Positions 60,760 through 64,000 of a stretch of DNA of 64,000 nt are shown piece after piece (within the stretch, counting starts at the first letter, position 1; every line of letters begins with the position of its first letter). The DNA is taken from positions 1 through 64,000 of the forward strand of contig CAVIKF010000002.1 of the NCBI GenBank assembly GCA_963643505.1, read 5' to 3'. The notes under the pieces are model-generated. The model did not search any database and was not told the DNA's origin. It saw nothing but the letters and a program-made list of their open reading frames with translations. The position numbers and the translations under genes were made by a program. This DNA comes from CAVEFW01 sp963643505. Its GTDB lineage: Bacteria > Actinomycetota > Coriobacteriia > Coriobacteriales > Eggerthellaceae.

Positions 60760-62034
60760 CTAGAAGCCGCCCGTACCGCGGCCGCCGCCCGTACCGCCGG
60801 CGCCTCCGCCGCCCGGACCACCACCCGTCCCGCGACCGCCGCCGAAGAGCGGGGAGATAGCGCCGGTGAATCTCCCAAGACCATCCATGGCCTTGGTAAA
60901 CGCAGTGTCCTTCGGAGTTCCGTCGGCGTTCACCTCGTGGCCATTGATGCTCGCTCCCTCATTCCGACGTGATTTGGCGCCCCTAGGCCCTTTTCCTCCA
61001 CCAAAACCTTCGAGGGACTCCATACCAGGAACACTAGCCGATTGTTGCGTGTGGAGAGATTGCGCGGCAAGATTGCGCTCGCGCATCTCGCGCAAAGCAC
61101 GCTCCTCCTCGCTCATTCCGTAAGCGACTTGACTCCTACTGGGGTTAACCGCATCAACGTCAGGACGGATAGGGTTGCCTTGTGAGTCGTAATATTGGAT
61201 GCCGCTTCCGACATTTGCGGGATACGAGGCACACTCGCCCACATGGGGAACACGCGTCAAGGAGGCCTCAACTCGGTCAAGCGCTTGGTCGATAGTCATC
61301 TCATCAATGTTGGCCGCCCTTCCCTGATAGGACGCATATTGGCCGAGAGCCCGTTCGGAGTACCTACGAACTGCGTTCTCCTCGTCCCGGTCCTTGTCGG
61401 CGACACGCTTTTGAGCTTGTTGGATATCGGCCCTGCCCCTCAGCTTCTTCTCTTCTCGTTGGGATTCCCGTTGCATCTTTTGCTCGATAGCGGCAAACTG
61501 CTTCTCGCGACGGGCTTTCTCCTTGTCGTCGTTCTTAAGAATCTTGCGCATTAAATAATGTTCGGTCATGGTCATCTTGCGTCCAGGCTGGCGCTGCAAT
61601 TGGCTCAGGGACTCCATGCCATCAGGCATCACCGCGCCCGCATACGGGGATGCCGTGCCGACATGTTCCAACATGCCGCTTTGACGCAACTCCTCCAAGA
61701 CCGCATGGACAACCGCGGGGTCGGCTTCTACGATTTTACCCTCAAGGACGCTGTCGTTGCGCTTCGCATCGAGCGCCACCTGCTCCGCGGCGGACAGTCG
61801 CTCAAATCCGCCTCCGTGGCGACTGAGTGCACGTCGATTACACGTGTCGAGATCGACAGGATTGATATGGTGGAACCAATCGCGTTGTTCCGATGCCATC
61901 CATCTCACCAGGCCTCGTTGGTCCATCTCCAACACGTCCTCGTAGGAAATGACTTCACGCTCATGACGAAACTCGTACAGCGTCGCGTCGTAGTTCAGGT
62001 CGCAACCATCAGAACAGACACCCAACCTAATCAC
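60760..62034 (-). CDS. Coiled-coil protein with Gly-rich tail, unknown function
   Basis: 424 residues from GTG 62034 (GGAGGAG five bases upstream). The N-terminal 95 residues look globular (LGVCSDGCDLNYDATLYEF; EQRDWFHHINPVDLDTCNR). Residues about 165-215 are a charged coiled coil (EKARREKQFAAIEQKMQRES). The last 30 residues are almost only Gly with Arg/Thr. No membrane helix or signal peptide; no family recognised. Adjacent SPFH gene suggests a membrane-scaffold link (inference only). Confidence 0.65.
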   Translation of the reverse strand: MIRLGVCSDGCDLNYDATLYEFRHEREVISYEDVLEMDQRGLVRWMASEQRDWFHHINPVDLDTCNRRALSRHGGGFERLSAAEQVALDAKRNDSVLEGKIVEADPAVVHAVLEELRQSGMLEHVGTASPYAGAVMPDGMESLSQLQRQPGRKMTMTEHYLMRKILKNDDKEKARREKQFAAIEQKMQRESQREEKKLRGRADIQQAQKRVADKDRDEENAVRRYSERALGQYASYQGRAANIDEMTIDQALDRVEASLTRVPHVGECASYPANVGSGIQYYDSQGNPIRPDVDAVNPSRSQVAYGMSEEERALREMRERNLAAQSLHTQQSASVPGMESLEGFGGGKGPRGAKSRRNEGASINGHEVNADGTPKDTAFTKAMDGLGRFTGAISPLFGGGRGTGGGPGGGGAGGTGGGRGTGGF

Positions 62035-62218
62035 GGCATCTCCTCCTACTCACTCGCAAGACCCTGTCAACTTTCCAAAAAACACCTCATCGGGCTACCA
62101 GCTCCTTGCTGGGAGCTATTCTGGTTTCAGGCGATAGTAAGTTTAGTATATTACCGATGCGAAACATAACGACAAAACGACCGTGATTTGTAATAGGGCG
62201 GAAGATTTCAACGTGTTT

Positions 62219-62770
62219 TTACAGCACGTTTTTGCCGTAATCGAACTCGCCGCGCTCCTTGGTTGCCTCGTAAATCGTATTCACACCGCGCTCCAAGGCG
62301 ACCGTGCCGGTACGAACCAACTCCAAGATGCCGAACTCGTCGACAAGCTCAACGATAGCGTCGGTCTTGGTTTCCTCCCCGATGATGGCGATCGTCATCG
62401 TCGTCGCCGACACGTCGATAATGGACGCGCGAAAGATGTTGGCGATTTGGATGACGCGATCGCATGCAGTAGGGGTCTCGGTGCTGACCTTGATCAACAC
62501 GAGCTCGCGACGGATGCTCTTCTCGGGATCCAATTCCTTGACGCTGTGGACGAAGATGAGCTTGCACAACTGGTTGCACAAAAGCTCGGTGCCATGATCA
62601 TCGGTATTCACCTCGATGGTCATGCGGCTGACCGTGGGGTCGGCCGTCGTTCCCACGGCGAGAGACTCAATGTTGTAACCCTTGCGAGAGAACATGCGGG
62701 CGACCTGGGAGAGGACGCCTGCCTCGTTGTCGACAAGGGCGGAAATGGTATGACGCCTGATTTCTGTCAT
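62219..62770 (-). CDS. ilvN: Acetolactate synthase small (regulatory) subunit
   Basis: 183 residues from ATG 62770 (GAGGAGGAG five bases upstream). ACT domain at about 5-80 (HTISALVDNEAGVLSQVARMFSRKGYNIESLAVG) and the C-terminal ALS_ss_C domain. It confers valine feedback and full activity on IlvB. It starts 13 bases after the ilvB stop, so the two form an operon. The 180-base gap downstream shows no terminator with a clear T-run. Confidence 0.96.
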   Translation of the reverse strand: MTEIRRHTISALVDNEAGVLSQVARMFSRKGYNIESLAVGTTADPTVSRMTIEVNTDDHGTELLCNQLCKLIFVHSVKELDPEKSIRRELVLIKVSTETPTACDRVIQIANIFRASIIDVSATTMTIAIIGEETKTDAIVELVDEFGILELVRTGTVALERGVNTIYEATKERGEFDYGKNVL

Positions 62771-62783
62771 TGTTGCTCCTCCT

Positions 62784-64000
62784 CTACGCCAACAAGAACG
62801 ATGTGATGTCTTGGCCACCGCCGACCATCGGACGGACCTTCTCATCCTTGTCGATCGCACAATCGATAACGAACCCATGGCCATACGCGAGCGCTTCTGT
62901 AAGAGCCGCCTCGAACTCCTCGACATTCGTAGCCCGGGCGCCCTTCAACCCATAGGCCACGGCGAGCTTTACGAAATCAGGGCCGCGATCGAGGGCGGTT
63001 TGGCTGTAGCGCCCCTTGCAGCCGATGGATTGCCATTGGCGGACCATGCCCAAGACGCCGTTGTTGAACACTATGGTGATGACCGGGACGTCGTAGGCCT
63101 GAACCATGGCAAGCTCGTTGCAGTTCATGCGGAAGCTGCCATCGCCCGTGATGTGGAGAACGACCTTGTCGGGATTGCCCACCTTTGCCCCCACCGCCGC
63201 ACCGAGGCCAAAACCCATAGCGCCGAATCCGCCGGAAGTGAGGAGTTGGCCCGGATAATCGTAATGGAGGTGTTGCGCAGCCCACATCTGGTGTTGCCCC
63301 ACATCGGTAGCGACAATGGAATTTGCAGGACAAAGTCGAGCGATGACCTCGGTGATCTGTTTTGGAGTCAGCGTCTCACCAGCTTCATCGTACTCGGTCT
63401 CCGTAGGATGGGAGAACACATATTCCTTCCAAGAAGCGTGGTCCATCTGCCCGAGGCGCTCGTTGAGCAGACCCAAGACCTGCGCAGCATCGCCGATGAC
63501 ATGGTGGTCGGTGATGACGTTCTTGTTGATTTCGGAGCGATCGATGTCGATTTGGACGATCTTTGCCTGGGCCGCAAAGGTACCAGGATTGAGCGCGACA
63601 CGGTCGGAAAAACGACAGCCAACGGCAATAAGCAGGTCACAGCCAGCAACCGCCTGATTGGAAGCCTGCGAACCGTGCATGCCGACCATGCCCGTCGTCA
63701 ACGGATTTGTTCCGCTGATGCCGCCAGCGCCCATAAGGGTAATGGCAACAGGAGAGTCGATCTTGTCGACGAACTCTCCGAATTCCTTGTCAGCGCGGCC
63801 GCGTACAACGCCCCCTCCGCATATGACCAGAGGTTTCTCAGAAGCGTTAATCATTTCGACCAACTTGTCGATGTCGTCCATCACAGGCTCTGGAGGCTTG
63901 AGGTCGTCTTGGGCGGTGCGACGCTCCAACAAGCGCTTGAGGCGGCCTCGGGTATGGTGCAATTCACGCGGCAAGTACTCATAGTCAACAAGCTCGACGG
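62784..64000 (-). CDS. ilvB: Acetolactate synthase large subunit (5' part outside window)
   Basis: About 405 C-terminal codons are present; the frame continues in phase to base 64000 (…VELVDYEYLPREL), so the N-terminal third with the catalytic Glu lies beyond the edge. The central FAD/TPP-fold domain has PLVICGGGVVRGRADKEF. The C-terminal TPP-Mg motif is GDGSFRMNCNEL… ending at VFNN. GGFGAMGFGLGAAVGAKVG is typical of the family. With IlvN it makes acetolactate or acetohydroxybutyrate, the first committed step of branched-chain amino acid synthesis. Confidence 0.96.
   Translation of the reverse strand, partial: VELVDYEYLPRELHHTRGRLKRLLERRTAQDDLKPPEPVMDDIDKLVEMINASEKPLVICGGGVVRGRADKEFGEFVDKIDSPVAITLMGAGGISGTNPLTTGMVGMHGSQASNQAVAGCDLLIAVGCRFSDRVALNPGTFAAQAKIVQIDIDRSEINKNVITDHHVIGDAAQVLGLLNERLGQMDHASWKEYVFSHPTETEYDEAGETLTPKQITEVIARLCPANSIVATDVGQHQMWAAQHLHYDYPGQLLTSGGFGAMGFGLGAAVGAKVGNPDKVVLHITGDGSFRMNCNELAMVQAYDVPVITIVFNNGVLGMVRQWQSIGCKGRYSQTALDRGPDFVKLAVAYGLKGARATNVEEFEAALTEALAYGHGFVIDCAIDKDEKVRPMVGGGQDITSFLLA

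Overview
The window is a 64 kb piece of a chromosome from a high-GC Gram-positive bacterium, most likely a member of the Coriobacteriia (anaerobic, gut- or mouth-type Actinomycetota). This placement is inferred from gene content: an actinobacterial FHA / PP2C phosphatase / SEDS-PBP / PASTA-kinase cluster, a 1,240-residue PurL of clostridial/coriobacterial style, BspA-like leucine-rich surface proteins with DUF4214, an acyl-CoA dehydratase activase-like protein, a phenylacetate-CoA ligase family enzyme, and frequent GTG/TTG starts. There is no rRNA, CRISPR array or intact prophage. The only mobile-element trace is a 28-codon IS3 orfA remnant near 59.1 kb.

Layout. 0-1.1 kb: 5' part of a secreted BspA-like LRR protein that runs off the left edge. 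1.4-9.5 kb (minus strand): MHS-type MFS transporter, DUF2064 transferase, htpG with a consensus promoter plus a CIRCE operator, tRNA-Leu(CAA) on plus, DhnA-type fructose-bisphosphate aldolase, PRC-barrel and YtxH stress-type proteins, and a small conserved-looking protein. 9.6-18.7 kb: an Ala-rich membrane protein, serS, two small membrane proteins, purL, trmO. 19-22.2 kb: an MBOAT/DHHW acyl-transfer pair with a collagen-like cytoplasmic head. 22.6-25.6 kb: a C-protein-like HTH regulator behind operator-like repeats, tRNA-Thr(CGT), and an unusual membrane Ser/Thr kinase. 25.7-35.7 kb (minus): BaiN-like flavoprotein, DUF2229 protein, hisS, a TPR protein, a peptidoglycan-binding protein, a polyprenyl synthase, then tRNA-Leu(TAA) beyond them. 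36-41 kb: DivIC/FtsB-like division protein, DtxR/MntR regulator, an effector-domain-only LysR protein, phenylacetate-CoA ligase, HAD phosphatase. 41.4-48.8 kb (plus): fhaA-fhaB-pstP-(ftsW/rodA::pbp fusion)-pknB. 48.8-54.8 kb: argC, MATE exporter, rhamnulose-1-phosphate aldolase, cyclophilin, prfC. 55-59.2 kb: a 1,157-residue BspA-like protein, a dockerin remnant, and the IS3 remnant abutting a perfect 74-bp palindrome. 59.2-64 kb: ModE-like regulator with a ModE-box-like site, SPFH protein, a Gly-rich-tailed coiled-coil protein, ilvN and ilvB (truncated by the right edge).

The main working unit is the growth/division signalling cluster. PknB (PASTA sensor) and PstP would set phosphorylation of the FHA proteins. 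The SEDS glycosyltransferase and its class B PBP transpeptidase, normally two adjacent genes, are here a single polypeptide. A second kinase at 23.4 kb carries about 150 extra residues between the ATP lysine and helix C. Other points of interest are a promoter element shared by the effector-only LysR gene and the CoA-ligase gene, the 74-bp palindrome, an 18-bp operator-like palindrome upstream of the MFS gene, and in-frame minisatellites in several low-complexity proteins.
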